Counted from the first letter of the stretch, positions 9,268 through 18,471 are shown. The stretch: 64,000 nt of DNA from Paraburkholderia unamae (GCF_003268775.1 NZ_QLSU01000029.1:53469-117468); one strand, 5' to 3'. A program made the numbers and translations. Notes: generated by a model not told the origin, from the sequence alone.

Positions 9268-10887
9268 ATGACGAATCCGCTCCCCGCCTGGTCCGCGCTA
9301 CAGACGCATTACGAACAGATCCGCGACGAAAAGCTGCGCGACTGGTTCGCCCCCGCCAACGACCCCGCGCCGACGCGCGCCGAACGCTTCACGTTCGCGG
9401 GCGCCGGTCTCGCCGCCGACTTCTCGAAGAACCGCATCACCGACGCCACGCTCAAGCTGCTCGTGCAACTCGCGCGCGAAGCCGGCGTCGAGGCGCGACG
9501 CGACGCGATGTTCAAGGGCGAAGTCGTCAACCCGACCGAAGGCCGCGCGGCGCTGCACACCGCCTTGCGCGCCACCGAAGCCGACGCCCCGTTCCACGCG
9601 CAGATCCTCGCCGAGCGCGCGAAGATGGCCAGGTTCGCCGACGCCGTGCGCAGCGGCGCATGGACCGGCTACACGGGCAAGCGCATTCGCCACGTCGTGA
9701 ATATCGGCATCGGCGGCTCGGACCTCGGACCGAAGATGGTCGTGCACGCGCTCAAGCATCTCGAACTGCCCGAGATCACCTCGCACTTCGTCTCCAACGT
9801 CGACGGCGCGGATCTGTGGCGCACGATCGAAAACATCGATCCGGAAGAAACGCTCGCGATCATCGTGTCGAAGACCTTCACGACGCTCGAAACGATGACC
9901 AACGCGCTGTCGATGCGCGACTGGTTCGTCAAGCACGGCTGCCCGCAAGGCGAACTCGCGAAGCACTTCGTGGGCGTCTCGGCCAACCCGGCCGAAGTCG
10001 TGAAGTTCGGCATCGCCCAAGAAAACGTGTTCGAGATGTGGGACTGGGTGGGCGGCCGCTATTCGCTGTGGTCGGCCGTGGGCCTGTCGATCATGATCGC
10101 CATCGGGCCGCAGCAGTTCGACGAACTGCTCGCCGGCGCCCACGACATGGACAAGCACTTCCGCGAAGCGCCGCTGGAAAAGAACCTGCCCGTGCTGCTC
10201 GGCATGATCGGCATCTGGTATCGCAACTTTTTCGGCTCGCAAAGCTATCTCGTTGCACCGTACTCCGAAGCATTGCACTACCTGCCTTCGTACCTCCAGC
10301 AGCTCGAAATGGAGAGCAACGGCAAGCAGGCGCGACTCGATGGCCAGTTCGTCGATTACGCGACCTCGGCAATCACCTGGGGCGAGCCCGGCACGAACGG
10401 CCAGCACGCGTTCTTCCAGATGCTGCACCAGGGCACGACAATCGTGCCGATCGACTTCATCGCCGTGCTCACGCCCGAGCATCCGCTGGGCGACCATCAT
10501 CCGAAGCTGCTCGCGAACTGCTTTGCGCAGAGCGAGGCGCTGATGCTCGGCCGCACCGAGGAAGAAGCGCGCAAGATCGCGGGCCCGGACAAGCCCGAAC
10601 TCGTGCCGCACATCATGTTCCCCGGCAACCGCCCGACTTCCACGCTGCTCGTCGACGCGCTCACGGCGCGCTCGCTCGGCGCGATCATCGCGCTCTACGA
10701 GCACAAGGTGCTCGTGCAGGCTTCCGTGTGGGACATCAATCCGTTCGATCAGTGGGGCGTGGAACTCGGCAAGATCCTCGGCAAGGTGGTCGAAGCCGAC
10801 CTGACCTCGGCGAGCGCCGATGTGAAGGCGCATGATTCGTCGACGGCCGCGCTCATCGCGCGCGCCCGCGCGGCGCTCAAGCGCTAG
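9268..10887 (+). CDS. pgi: Glucose-6-phosphate isomerase
   Basis: Interconverts glucose-6-phosphate and fructose-6-phosphate in the cytoplasm. The 539-residue protein spans the family. The first phosphate-binding site is NIGIGGSDLGPKM near residue 150, and the SIS-domain signature NPAEVVKFG lies near 245. The catalytic-Glu segment QLEMESNGKQ near 350 and GEPGTNGQHAFFQ near 375 are intact, as is the late His-Lys region LYEHKVLVQ. The ATG begins MTNPLPAW as in other Burkholderiaceae. It is monocistronic and faces the ybbA-like gene. Confidence 0.97.
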   Translation: MTNPLPAWSALQTHYEQIRDEKLRDWFAPANDPAPTRAERFTFAGAGLAADFSKNRITDATLKLLVQLAREAGVEARRDAMFKGEVVNPTEGRAALHTALRATEADAPFHAQILAERAKMARFADAVRSGAWTGYTGKRIRHVVNIGIGGSDLGPKMVVHALKHLELPEITSHFVSNVDGADLWRTIENIDPEETLAIIVSKTFTTLETMTNALSMRDWFVKHGCPQGELAKHFVGVSANPAEVVKFGIAQENVFEMWDWVGGRYSLWSAVGLSIMIAIGPQQFDELLAGAHDMDKHFREAPLEKNLPVLLGMIGIWYRNFFGSQSYLVAPYSEALHYLPSYLQQLEMESNGKQARLDGQFVDYATSAITWGEPGTNGQHAFFQMLHQGTTIVPIDFIAVLTPEHPLGDHHPKLLANCFAQSEALMLGRTEEEARKIAGPDKPELVPHIMFPGNRPTSTLLVDALTARSLGAIIALYEHKVLVQASVWDINPFDQWGVELGKILGKVVEADLTSASADVKAHDSSTAALIARARAALKR

Positions 10888-10899
10888 ATCGCGGGAATC

Positions 10900-10926
10900 C
10901 GGCGTGCGCTTGTCCAGCGCACGCCG
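10900..10926. terminator. Hairpin between convergent pgi and ybbA-like genes
   Basis: A perfect 11-bp stem, CGGCGTGCGCT (10900-10910) and AGCGCACGCCG (10916-10926), has a 5-nt loop, 12 bp after the pgi stop. No T tract follows, so it may stop transcription weakly or only stabilise the 3' end. Confidence 0.45.
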
Positions 10927-10963
10927 CGCATCGTCCTGGTAGATCGCCTGGTGAACCAGGGCG

Positions 10964-11698
10964 CTAGCGTCCGGCTTCGACGTTGCTCGTGCTGTGCGCA
11001 ACGCCATGCGGTGCGTTGGCGACGCGATGGCCCGCCTCGATCGTGACGATGGTGTCGCAGCGCTGCGCGAGATCGATGTCATGGGTGACGAGCACGAGCG
11101 TCGCCCCATTCGTGCGATTGAGTTCGAACATCAGGTCGATCACGGCGTGGCCCGTGGCGGCGTCGAGGCTGCCGGTGGGTTCATCGGCGAACAGCACGGA
11201 CGGGCGCGTGACGAATGCCCGCGCAAGCGCCACGCGCTGCTGCTCGCCACCCGAGAGCAGCTTCGGGTAATGGCCCGTGCGCTCGGCGAGTCCCACGCGT
11301 TCGAGCAGCGTGCGAGCACGCGCGAAAGCCTCGCGCGTCGACATGCCGCCCTGCAACTCGAGCGGCAACGCCACGTTCTCCAAAGCGGTGAGATGCGGCA
11401 TGAGCTGGAACGACTGGAACACGAAACCGACCGAGCCGTTGCGCAGCGCCGCGCGCTGATCTTCGGCCATGCCGGTAAGCTCATGGCCGAGCAGTCGCAC
11501 CGAGCCCGCGCTCGCGCTGTCGAGACCGGCGAGCAGCCCGAGCAGCGTCGACTTGCCGGAACCCGAGGCCCCGACGATCGCCACACTGCTGCCCGCCTGC
11601 ACCGTGAGGTCGATGCCGTCGAGGATGGTCAGCTCGCCGGTGGCGTCGGTGACCCGCTTGGATAAACCCCGTACTTCGATGACTGGATCGCTATTCAT
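10964..11698 (-). CDS. ABC transporter ATP-binding protein, YbbA/LolD type
   Basis: ATPase of the MacB/LolD/YbbA class, 244 residues. Walker A is GASGSGKST near 45-53, the Q loop is FVFQSFQL, the signature is LSGGEQQRVALARAF, Walker B is VLFADEPTG and the switch His is in VTHD. In many proteobacteria ybbA sits divergent to tesA and is followed by its permease gene ybbP. Here the tesA partner is present, but the next gene downstream is convergent pgi, so no permease is adjacent. I chose MNSDPVIEV; a GTG six codons upstream would overlap the divergent gene. Only 6 bp separate the two starts. Confidence 0.9.
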   Translation of the reverse strand: MNSDPVIEVRGLSKRVTDATGELTILDGIDLTVQAGSSVAIVGASGSGKSTLLGLLAGLDSASAGSVRLLGHELTGMAEDQRAALRNGSVGFVFQSFQLMPHLTALENVALPLELQGGMSTREAFARARTLLERVGLAERTGHYPKLLSGGEQQRVALARAFVTRPSVLFADEPTGSLDAATGHAVIDLMFELNRTNGATLVLVTHDIDLAQRCDTIVTIEAGHRVANAPHGVAHSTSNVEAGR

Positions 11699-11704
11699 TC
11701 GCAC

Positions 11705-12466
11705 ATGATGACGCACAGGTTAGCCGTGAATCCACAGCGCGCCGCATGGCGCCGCGCCCTACGCTACACACTCACGCGCTCCGGCGCGCTTGCCTCGATC
11801 GCCGCCTTCGCCGGGGCCGCCATGTTCGGCGTGAGCGGCGGTGCCCGCGCCGCCACACCGGCGCCTGCGGCCGGCGCCGCGGCGACACCCGCAGCCACGG
11901 CCAGGCCGACGCTCGCCGTGCTGGGCGACAGCCTGTCGGCCGAATACGGCCTGCCGCGCGATAGCGGCTGGGTGGCGCTGCTGCGCCAGCGTCTCGCCAG
12001 CGAGCGAATCGATTATAACGTCGCGAATGCGAGCATCAGCGGCGACACGACGAGCGGCGGCCTCGCGCGCCTGCCACTCGTCATGCAGCGCATGAAGCCC
12101 GCCGTGGTGGTAATCGAGCTCGGCGCAAACGACGCGCTGCGCGGCGTGCCGCTCACTACGACCGAGAGCAATCTGCGCGCCATCGTCGCCCAGGTCCGCA
12201 AAGGCGGCGCGAAACCCGTGCTGATCGGCATGTACGTCCCACCGAACTACGGGCCCGACTACACGCGGAACTTCCACGCCATCTACGAGAAGCTGGCGAA
12301 GGAGATGAACGTCCCGCTCGTGCCCTTCCTGCTCGCCGGTCTCGCCGATAAACCCGAGCTTTTCCAGTCCGATCAGATCCATCCCACCCGGCAGGCACAG
12401 CCTTTGCTGCTTGACAACGTGTGGCCGGCACTCAAGCCGCTGCTCGGCAGCGGCGCGCCGCACTGA
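11705..12466 (+). CDS. tesA: Periplasmic SGNH-family esterase/thioesterase (TesA-like)
   Basis: Hydrolyses short aryl or acyl esters, with thioesterase I and lysophospholipase activity in the family. The mature region has all SGNH blocks: GDSLSAEYG (nucleophile Ser) near residue 74, a conserved Gly in NASISGDTT, the Asn in ELGANDALRG and the catalytic Asp-His in SDQIHPTRQ. A long basic N-terminus leads to a hydrophobic core and a likely cleavage after GARA near residue 49, so the protein should be exported. At 253 residues it is longer than E. coli TesA because of that leader and a Pro/Ala linker. The start is 6 bp from the divergent ybbA-like start, so promoters must lie inside the coding sequences. 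Confidence 0.9.
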   Translation: MMTHRLAVNPQRAAWRRALRYTLTRSGALASIAAFAGAAMFGVSGGARAATPAPAAGAAATPAATARPTLAVLGDSLSAEYGLPRDSGWVALLRQRLASERIDYNVANASISGDTTSGGLARLPLVMQRMKPAVVVIELGANDALRGVPLTTTESNLRAIVAQVRKGGAKPVLIGMYVPPNYGPDYTRNFHAIYEKLAKEMNVPLVPFLLAGLADKPELFQSDQIHPTRQAQPLLLDNVWPALKPLLGSGAPH

Positions 12467-12570
12467 GGCGGGCAGCAGCGCCTCGGCGCAGGCCACAGTT
12501 TGTGTCAGAGGAGCGAGCCCGGCTGGCCGCTCCGTCTGAATCCGACCGACCCTGACTGGAGGGATAAAGC

Positions 12571-12918
12571 GTGAAATATTTACCTCTTATTGTCGTAACG
12601 GCGGCGCTCGCCGCCTGCGCCAATCAGCCAATGCCGAGCGGATCGCAGTCCGTCGGCACCAGCCAGCAACCGCCTGCGGCCGTTGCGCAATGCATCGCGC
12701 AAAAGTGGGCCGACAAATCGCAGCAAAAGGTCGTCTCGCAGTCCGTGCTCGCCAACGGCCAGGCTGTCGACGTCTACGTGCCGGGCCAGCAACCGCCCAA
12801 CGGCGCCGCAGCAACCGTGCGCCCGGCGTGGAACGCCAGCGCGAAGACGTGGGTCGGCTTCCGCTCCGGCGGCGGCGCGGGCGGCGACGCCACTGGCGAT
12901 ATCAGCGCCTGCCTCTGA
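12571..12918 (+). CDS. Small outer-membrane-type lipoprotein of unknown function
   Basis: 115-residue protein starting with GTG after a good Shine-Dalgarno (GGAGG at 12558-12562). The signal MKYLPLIVVTAALAAC has a lipobox ending in Cys16, followed by Ala-Asn, so lipidation is likely. The mature part has a single further Cys pair candidate (near 41 and close to the C-terminus) and a Gly-rich tail. I do not recognise a domain. It sits alone, before a bidirectional terminator shared with ppiD. Confidence 0.8.
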   Translation: MKYLPLIVVTAALAACANQPMPSGSQSVGTSQQPPAAVAQCIAQKWADKSQQKVVSQSVLANGQAVDVYVPGQQPPNGAAATVRPAWNASAKTWVGFRSGGGAGGDATGDISACL

Positions 12919-12957
12919 CCGCCTGCTTCTGATCTCTAGCCAGGCGCGTCAGAATGC

Positions 12958-12992
12958 AAAAAGCCCCGCAAACATCTTGCGGGGCTTTTTTT
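12958..12992. terminator. Bidirectional intrinsic terminator between the lipoprotein gene and ppiD
   Basis: Perfect stem AAAAAGCCCCGCA/TGCGGGGCTTTTT with a 7-nt loop. T runs lie on both strands (seven on plus, five on minus). It serves the convergent lipoprotein gene and ppiD. Confidence 0.92.
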
Positions 12993-13033
12993 GCGCGGGC
13001 GTCGCACGCCGGCGGGGATGACCGGCAGGCCGG

Positions 13034-14980
13034 TTACTGGCCGCCGTCGCCGTCGCCCGACTGACCCGCCGCTCCGAGTGAGCCATACATCTTGACCTTC
13101 GAGCGGTCGCGCAGCGCGTCGAGATACGCCTGCACCTGCGACTGGCCGTCCACCTGCGCGAGCTGCTGCTGCGCGGCGGCAAGGCGCGCGCCATCCGCGG
13201 CCGGGCCGTTGGTGACGCTGTTGACGCGATAGATCGCGTAGCCGTCGTTGCCGAGATCGACGCCCACGTAAGCGGGCAGCTTCTGCGCGTCGGCCTTGAA
13301 CACCGCCGACAGCGCGCTGGGCGGCAAGCCCTGCGCGTCGTTGCGCGACACCTTGAGCGCCGACGAGAAGCCATCGGTCGACTTCGACTTTTGCAGTTCC
13401 GCGAGCTTCGCTTCGCCGTCCTTGCGCGCCATGTCGGCCGCTTGCTGCGCAACCACCTTCTGGCGCACGGCATCCTTGACCGCGGCGAACGCGGGCACGG
13501 TGGCCGGCTGATAGCTCGTGACGCGTGCGGAGATCAGCGTGCTGTTGCCCACGTCGATCGCCTGCGTGTTGTTGTGCTGGTTGACCGAGTCGCTGGCAAA
13601 CACGGCGTCGAGGAACTTCTGGTTGTTCAGCGGGCTGTCCGCCGGCAGCGTCGCATTCGGCTTCGGCGTGACCGTGGCCGTCTGGATCGTGAGCTTGTAC
13701 TTGTCGGCGGCCGGTTGCAGCGTCTTGGCCTGCTCGTAGACGCTCGACGTAAAGCCGTCGCTTGCGTCGGCCAGCAGCTTCGCGGCCTGCTGCGCCTTCA
13801 CCTCGTTCGTGATCTGCGCCTTCACGTCGTCGAAAGGCTTCGTAACCGCCGGCTTCACGTCCGTCACCTTGACGACGTGATAACCGAAGTCCGACTGGAT
13901 CACACCGCTGATCTCGTCCTTCTTGAGCTTGAATACCGCGTCGTCGAACGCCTGGCCGCCCGCGATCATGCCAGGGCCGAAGTAACCGAGGTCGCCGCCC
14001 TTCGAGGCCGAGCCTGGATCCTGCGATTCCTTCTGCGCGATCTGCGCAAATTGATCCGGATGCGCCTTCACTTCGGCGAGCACCGCATCGGCCTTCTGCT
14101 TCGCGGCGTTGCGCACGTCGGCGCTCGCGTCCTTCGGCACGGTGATCAGGATGTGGCTCGCGCGCACTTCTTCCTGCGTACGGTAGTGCGCGATATTGTC
14201 GTCGTAGTACTTCTTGAGATCGGCGTCGCTCGGCTGCACGCCGGCGGCCACGGTAGCGGCCGAGAGCACGAGATACTGGATCTGCGCCGTGGCGGGCGTG
14301 GCGAACGCGTTCTTGTTCGCGTCGTAGTACGCCTGGAGTTGCGCGTCGGTCGGCTGGACCTTTTGCGCGTAGTCGCTGACATGGAACGCGAGACCTTGCA
14401 CGTCGCGCTGCTGCTCCGACAGCCCGGTGAGCTGCTGTGCGAGCGACTTCGGCGTGAATGCACTGCCGATGATCGACGCGGGCAACTGCTGCATGGCGAG
14501 GCTGTAACGCACGCGCTCGTCGTACTGCTCCGGCGTCATGCCCTGCATGGCGAGCAGTTGCTTGTACTGATCGAGATTGATCGTGCCGTCGGGATTCTTG
14601 AGCGACGAGATCACCGGGTCGGAGAGCAGCGCGCGGCGCACGGCGTCGTCCGATGCGGTGAGATGCAGACGCTGCGTTTCGTCCACGAGCACACGCTGCT
14701 GGATCAGGCCGTCGAGAATGTCCTTGCGATGCTGAGGCGTGTCGAACATGCTCGCGTCGAACTGCGCGCCCATGATCTGTCGAGCCTGATCCATCTGCTG
14801 ACGTGCGGCGTTGTCGTACTCGACACGCGTGATCTTGTGCCCGTTGACGCTCGCGACATTCGCGCTTTCATCGAAGAAGCCGCGGAAACCTTGAATACCG
14901 ACGAAGCCCAGCCCTGGCACGATGACCAGAAGCAGCATGAACATCATCAGGCGTTTGTGATTGCGGAAAAAGTCGAGCAT
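13034..14980 (-). CDS. ppiD: Membrane-anchored periplasmic peptidyl-prolyl isomerase, PpiD/SurA type
   Basis: Inner-membrane-anchored folding factor for exported proteins. The 648-residue chain starts MLDFFRNHKRL. One transmembrane helix follows (about residues 11-31), then a SurA-like N-terminal chaperone region, and a single rotamase (parvulin) domain starting at EVRASHILI and ending near YHVVKVTD. The C-terminal part is Gln/Ala-rich and helical. The start is fixed by homology. The frame upstream runs into the tRNA-Asp gene and produces the tell-tale tRNA translation GRGFESRPLRQG, which is not protein. It follows the two tRNAs and their terminator. Confidence 0.94.
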   Translation of the reverse strand: MLDFFRNHKRLMMFMLLLVIVPGLGFVGIQGFRGFFDESANVASVNGHKITRVEYDNAARQQMDQARQIMGAQFDASMFDTPQHRKDILDGLIQQRVLVDETQRLHLTASDDAVRRALLSDPVISSLKNPDGTINLDQYKQLLAMQGMTPEQYDERVRYSLAMQQLPASIIGSAFTPKSLAQQLTGLSEQQRDVQGLAFHVSDYAQKVQPTDAQLQAYYDANKNAFATPATAQIQYLVLSAATVAAGVQPSDADLKKYYDDNIAHYRTQEEVRASHILITVPKDASADVRNAAKQKADAVLAEVKAHPDQFAQIAQKESQDPGSASKGGDLGYFGPGMIAGGQAFDDAVFKLKKDEISGVIQSDFGYHVVKVTDVKPAVTKPFDDVKAQITNEVKAQQAAKLLADASDGFTSSVYEQAKTLQPAADKYKLTIQTATVTPKPNATLPADSPLNNQKFLDAVFASDSVNQHNNTQAIDVGNSTLISARVTSYQPATVPAFAAVKDAVRQKVVAQQAADMARKDGEAKLAELQKSKSTDGFSSALKVSRNDAQGLPPSALSAVFKADAQKLPAYVGVDLGNDGYAIYRVNSVTNGPAADGARLAAAQQQLAQVDGQSQVQAYLDALRDRSKVKMYGSLGAAGQSGDGDGGQ

Positions 14981-15041
14981 GCGTGACCAGACGTTGAGGG
15001 CGCCAAAAAACGGAACGCCCGATATTACAACAGCGGCCAAC

Positions 15042-15067
15042 AAAAAAGGCGAACCGGAGTTCGCCTT
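15042..15067 (-). terminator. Terminator of the tRNA-Val/tRNA-Asp unit
   Basis: Stem AAGGCGAAC (15046-15054) and GTTCGCCTT (15059-15067), loop CGGA, followed on the minus strand by six T. It lies 16 nt past the tRNA-Asp 3' end. Confidence 0.85.
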
Positions 15068-15083
15068 CTTGTCGAGATATCCT

Positions 15084-15160
15084 TGGCGGAGCGGACGGGA
15101 CTCGAACCCGCGACCCCCGGCGTGACAGGCCGGTATTCTAACCAACTGAACTACCGCTCC
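15084..15160 (-). tRNA. tRNA-Asp (GTC)
   Basis: A 77-nt cloverleaf read on the minus strand. The acceptor stem GGAGCGG pairs with CCGCTCC, the D-arm is AGTTCAGTTGGTTAGAAT and the anticodon loop CTGTCAC gives GTC. The T-arm holds GGTTCGAGTCC, and CCA is encoded at the 3' end (15084-15086). It is 35 nt from tRNA-Val, so the two are co-transcribed. Confidence 0.97.
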
Positions 15161-15195
15161 GTGCGGTATTGCGCGAGACGCTGGAACCGAAGCTG

Positions 15196-15271
15196 TGGTG
15201 GGTGCTGAGAGGCTCGAACTCCCGACCTACGCCTTGTAAGGGCGCCGCTCTACCAACTGAGCTAAGCACCC
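15196..15271 (-). tRNA. tRNA-Val (TAC)
   Basis: A 76-nt cloverleaf on the minus strand. The acceptor stem GGGTGCT pairs with AGCACCC, the D-arm is AGCTCAGTTGGTAGAGC and the anticodon loop CTTACAA gives TAC. The T-loop GTTCGAG is present and CCA is encoded (15196-15198). It lies directly downstream of hupB. Confidence 0.97.
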
Positions 15272-15331
15272 AGCTTCATGCTTTCCTGCACTGCGACTTC
15301 TGCTGCGCCACCTCATCAGGTAGCGAGCCCG

Positions 15332-15604
15332 CTAGTTTAGCGCATCCTTCAGAGCTTTGCCAGGCCTAAATTTCGGAACCTTTGCCGCCTTGATCTTGAT
15401 CGCATCTCCCGTGCGCGGATTGCGACCCGTGCGGGCCGTGCGCTTGCCGACGGCGAACGTGCCGAAGCCGACGAGCGTGACCGAGCCGCCCTTCTTCAAC
15501 GTCCCTTTGACGCCGCCGATGACGGCGTCGAGTGCGCGTCCCGCTGCCGCTTTCGAAATATCGGCTTGTTGTGCGATGTGGTCGATCAATTCCGTTTTAT
15601 TCAT
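15332..15604 (-). CDS. hupB: DNA-binding protein HU-beta
   Basis: 90-residue histone-like nucleoid protein. The N-terminal helical dimer region is MNKTELIDHIAQQADISKAAAGRALDAV in composition. The beta-arm carries the GRNPRTGDAIKI signature with the intercalating Pro. The C-terminus VPKFRPGKALKDALN is typical of HU. It follows lon in the conserved clpX-lon-hupB order, but a terminator and about 278 bp separate it from lon, so it probably has its own promoter. The tRNA genes begin 60 nt after its stop. Confidence 0.97.
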   Translation of the reverse strand: MNKTELIDHIAQQADISKAAAGRALDAVIGGVKGTLKKGGSVTLVGFGTFAVGKRTARTGRNPRTGDAIKIKAAKVPKFRPGKALKDALN

Positions 15605-15827
15605 TCCAGCCCCCGAGAATGTGTTTGGGCAATCGTAAGAAAGAACATCAACTTATTGGAAAGACGGCCCCGGCAATGCGCCGGGCCCGCTCATTTAACG
15701 GGGCCGAAAGGCCCGTGTCAAGCGGGGTTGAGCCGGATGCAACGCGGCATTCGAGGAAGGCTTCGAACAGCGGGAAATGTCAGAAAACGCAGCGGCCGAC
15801 GTTGCAGCGTCAACGATCGTGAAGGCG

Positions 15828-15860
15828 AAAAAAAAGCCCGCGGGCAATGCCGCGGGCTTT
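15828..15860 (-). terminator. Intrinsic terminator of lon
   Basis: Perfect 11-bp stem, AAAGCCCGCGG (15833-15843) and CCGCGGGCTTT (15850-15860), 6-nt loop. On the minus strand it is followed by a total of eight T. It lies 22 nt after the lon stop. Confidence 0.9.
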
Positions 15861-15881
15861 GTGCTTCCAGCGAGAAACCGT

Positions 15882-18308
15882 TTAGTGTTTGACCACTTCG
15901 GTTGCGCCGGCATCCTTCGTTTCGGCTACGGGCGCCTTCGCGTCCTCGGCCTTCACTTCTTCTTCCGGCAGCGGTTGCGGCACACGTTCGAGCGCGAGTT
16001 CCAGCACCTTGTCGATCCAGCGGACCGGCACAATTTCGATCGCGTTCTTCACGTTGTCCGGAATCTCGGTGAGATCCTTGACGTTCTCTTCCGGGATCAG
16101 CACGAGCTTGATGCCACCGCGATGCGCCGCGAGCAGCTTCTCCTTCAGCCCGCCGATCGGCAGCACTTCGCCGCGCAGCGTGATTTCACCCGTCATCGCG
16201 ACATCGGCACGCACCGGAATGCCCGTGAGCACCGACACCAGCGCCGTCGTCATCGCCCCGCCCGCGGACGGACCGTCCTTCGGCGTCGCGCCTTCCGGCA
16301 CGTGGATGTGGATGTCCTGCTTCTCGAACGCTTCGTCCTTGATACCGAGACGACGCGAACGCGAACGCACCACCGAGCGAGCCGCTTCAACCGACTCCTT
16401 CATGACGTCGCCGAGCGAACCCGTGCGGATCACGTTGCCCTTGCCGGGCATGACCGCCGCTTCGATCGTCAGCAGATCGCCGCCGACTTCCGTCCATGCG
16501 AGGCCCGTGACCTGACCGATCTGGTTTTCCTTCGCGGCCAGACCGAAGTCGTACTTGCGCACGCCGAGGAAGGTGTCGAGATTGGCGCTGTCCACCGTGA
16601 CGGCCTTGTCGGCCTTCTTCAGCAGCAGCATCTTCACGACCTTGCGGCAGATCTTCGACACTTCACGCTCGAGCGAACGCACGCCCGCTTCACGCGTGTA
16701 GTAGCGAATGATGTCGCGGATCGCGCCTTCGGTCACCTCGATCTCGCCCGGCTTCAGCCCGTTGTTCTTCTTCTGCTTCGGCAGGAGATAACGCTGGGCG
16801 ATGCTGACCTTCTCGTCTTCCGTGTAGCCCGAGAGGCGGATGACTTCCATCCGGTCGAGCAGCGGCGGCGGAATGTTCAGCGAGTTCGACGTGGCGACGA
16901 ACATCACATCGGAGAGATCGAAATCGACTTCGATGTAGTGGTCGGCGAACGTGTGGTTCTGTTCCGGGTCGAGCACTTCGAGCAGCGCCGACGACGGATC
17001 GCCGCGGAAATCCATGCCCATCTTGTCGACTTCGTCGAGCAGGAAGAGCGGATTGCGCACGCCGACCTTGGTCAGGCTTTGCAGAATCTTGCCCGGCATC
17101 GAACCGATGTACGTACGACGGTGGCCGCGGATCTCGGCTTCGTCACGCACGCCGCCCAACGCCATGCGCACGAACTTGCGGTTCGTTGCGCGCGCAATCG
17201 ACTGGCCAAGCGACGTCTTGCCGACGCCCGGAGGGCCAACCAGGCACAGGATCGGCGCCTTGACCTTGTCCACGCGCTGTTGCACTGCGAGATACTCGAG
17301 AATGCGTTCCTTCACTTTCTCGAGACCGAAGTGGTCTTCGTCGAGCACGGCTTCGGCGTTCGAGAGGTCGTTGTTGACCTTGCTCTTCTTGCGCCACGGC
17401 AGGCCGATCAGCGTGTCGATGTAGTTGCGCACGACGGTCGCTTCGGCCGACATCGGCGACATCAGCTTGAGCTTCTTGAGCTCAGCGTCGGCCTTCTTCT
17501 TGGCTTCCTTGGGCATGCGCGCAGCCGTGATGCGCTTCTCGAGTTCCTCGAGATCCGCACCCTCTTCGCCTTCGCCCAGTTCCTTCTGGATGGCCTTGAC
17601 CTGCTCGTTCAGGTAGTACTCGCGCTGGCTCTTTTCCATCTGGCGCTTCACGCGCCCACGGATGCGCTTCTCCACCTGGAGAATGTCGATCTCGGCTTCG
17701 AGCTGGGCGAGCAGATGCTCCAGACGCTCCACGACCGGGAACATCTCGAGAATGTGCTGCTTCTGGTCGAGCTTGAGCGGCAGGTGCGCGGCGATGGTGT
17801 CAGCAAGACGACCGGCCTCATCGATGCCCGACAGCGAGGTCAGGATCTCCGGCGGGATCTTCTTGTTGAGCTTCACGTACTGGTCGAACTGCGAGACGAT
17901 CGCGCGGCGCAGCGCTTCGGTTTCGGCGCTGTCGGCGTGGTCCGGCTCGAGCGGCATCACTTCGCACGAGAACTGCGTTTCCTGCTCTTCGATGGAGAGC
18001 GTTTTCGCGCGCTGCAAACCTTCCACGAGCACCTTCACGGTGCCGTCGGGCAGCTTGAGCATTTGCAGGATGTTGGCGATACACCCTACTTCATACATGT
18101 CTTTTTCGGTCGGCTCATCCTTGGCGGCGGTTTTCTGCGCGACGAGCATGATGTGCTTGCCGCCTTCCATTGCCGCTTCGAGGGCCTTGATCGATTTCGG
18201 TCGGCCCACGAAAAGGGGAATCACCATATGCGGGAAGACGACGACGTCTCGCAGCGGCAGCAGCGGGAGCGTGGTGCGTTCCGGCGGGAGGAGTTGGGTT
18301 CCTGACAT
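15882..18308 (-). CDS. lon: ATP-dependent protease Lon (La)
   Basis: Hexameric ATP-dependent Ser protease that degrades misfolded and regulatory proteins. It has 808 residues. The N-terminal substrate-binding LON domain begins LPLLPLRDVVVFPHM. A coiled-coil linker follows, then the AAA+ module with Walker A GPPGVGKTSL and Walker B LFLLDEVDKM. The C-terminal protease has nucleophile Ser681 in PKDGPSAGGAM and partner Lys722 in GGLKEKLL, matching the Ser-Lys dyad positions of the family. The C-terminal tail is acidic and Lys-rich. GGGGA sits ahead of the ATG. It lies 190 bp from clpX with a terminator between, so it is an independent unit. Confidence 0.98.
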   Translation of the reverse strand: MSGTQLLPPERTTLPLLPLRDVVVFPHMVIPLFVGRPKSIKALEAAMEGGKHIMLVAQKTAAKDEPTEKDMYEVGCIANILQMLKLPDGTVKVLVEGLQRAKTLSIEEQETQFSCEVMPLEPDHADSAETEALRRAIVSQFDQYVKLNKKIPPEILTSLSGIDEAGRLADTIAAHLPLKLDQKQHILEMFPVVERLEHLLAQLEAEIDILQVEKRIRGRVKRQMEKSQREYYLNEQVKAIQKELGEGEEGADLEELEKRITAARMPKEAKKKADAELKKLKLMSPMSAEATVVRNYIDTLIGLPWRKKSKVNNDLSNAEAVLDEDHFGLEKVKERILEYLAVQQRVDKVKAPILCLVGPPGVGKTSLGQSIARATNRKFVRMALGGVRDEAEIRGHRRTYIGSMPGKILQSLTKVGVRNPLFLLDEVDKMGMDFRGDPSSALLEVLDPEQNHTFADHYIEVDFDLSDVMFVATSNSLNIPPPLLDRMEVIRLSGYTEDEKVSIAQRYLLPKQKKNNGLKPGEIEVTEGAIRDIIRYYTREAGVRSLEREVSKICRKVVKMLLLKKADKAVTVDSANLDTFLGVRKYDFGLAAKENQIGQVTGLAWTEVGGDLLTIEAAVMPGKGNVIRTGSLGDVMKESVEAARSVVRSRSRRLGIKDEAFEKQDIHIHVPEGATPKDGPSAGGAMTTALVSVLTGIPVRADVAMTGEITLRGEVLPIGGLKEKLLAAHRGGIKLVLIPEENVKDLTEIPDNVKNAIEIVPVRWIDKVLELALERVPQPLPEEEVKAEDAKAPVAETKDAGATEVVKH

Positions 18309-18434
18309 TTCATTTCCCCATGAGTGGAATCAATTGTTCGGTAATTGAGGCCTGAGATACCGATTACAAGCCTCGCGCGTGTGGGAAAAGTTCAGTGACT
18401 CCAAAATAGTGCGCCATCGACCACAAGATAAACG

Positions 18435-18471
18435 AAAAAGCCGTTCATCCCATTGTATGAACGGCCTTTTT
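18435..18471 (-). terminator. Intrinsic terminator of clpX
   Basis: Stem GCCGTTCAT (18440-18448) and ATGAACGGC (18457-18465), 8-nt loop, flanked by A5 and T5, so it can work on both strands. It lies 34 nt past the clpX stop and before lon. Confidence 0.88.

Noticed and set aside
14981..15145. N-terminal extension of ppiD containing GRGFESRPLRQG
   Set aside because: This is the translation of the tRNA-Asp gene, a common annotation error. The real ppiD start is MLDFF at 14980.
15777..18305. 842-codon open frame antisense to lon
   Set aside because: Shadow of lon with no domain; begins inside the lon terminator region.
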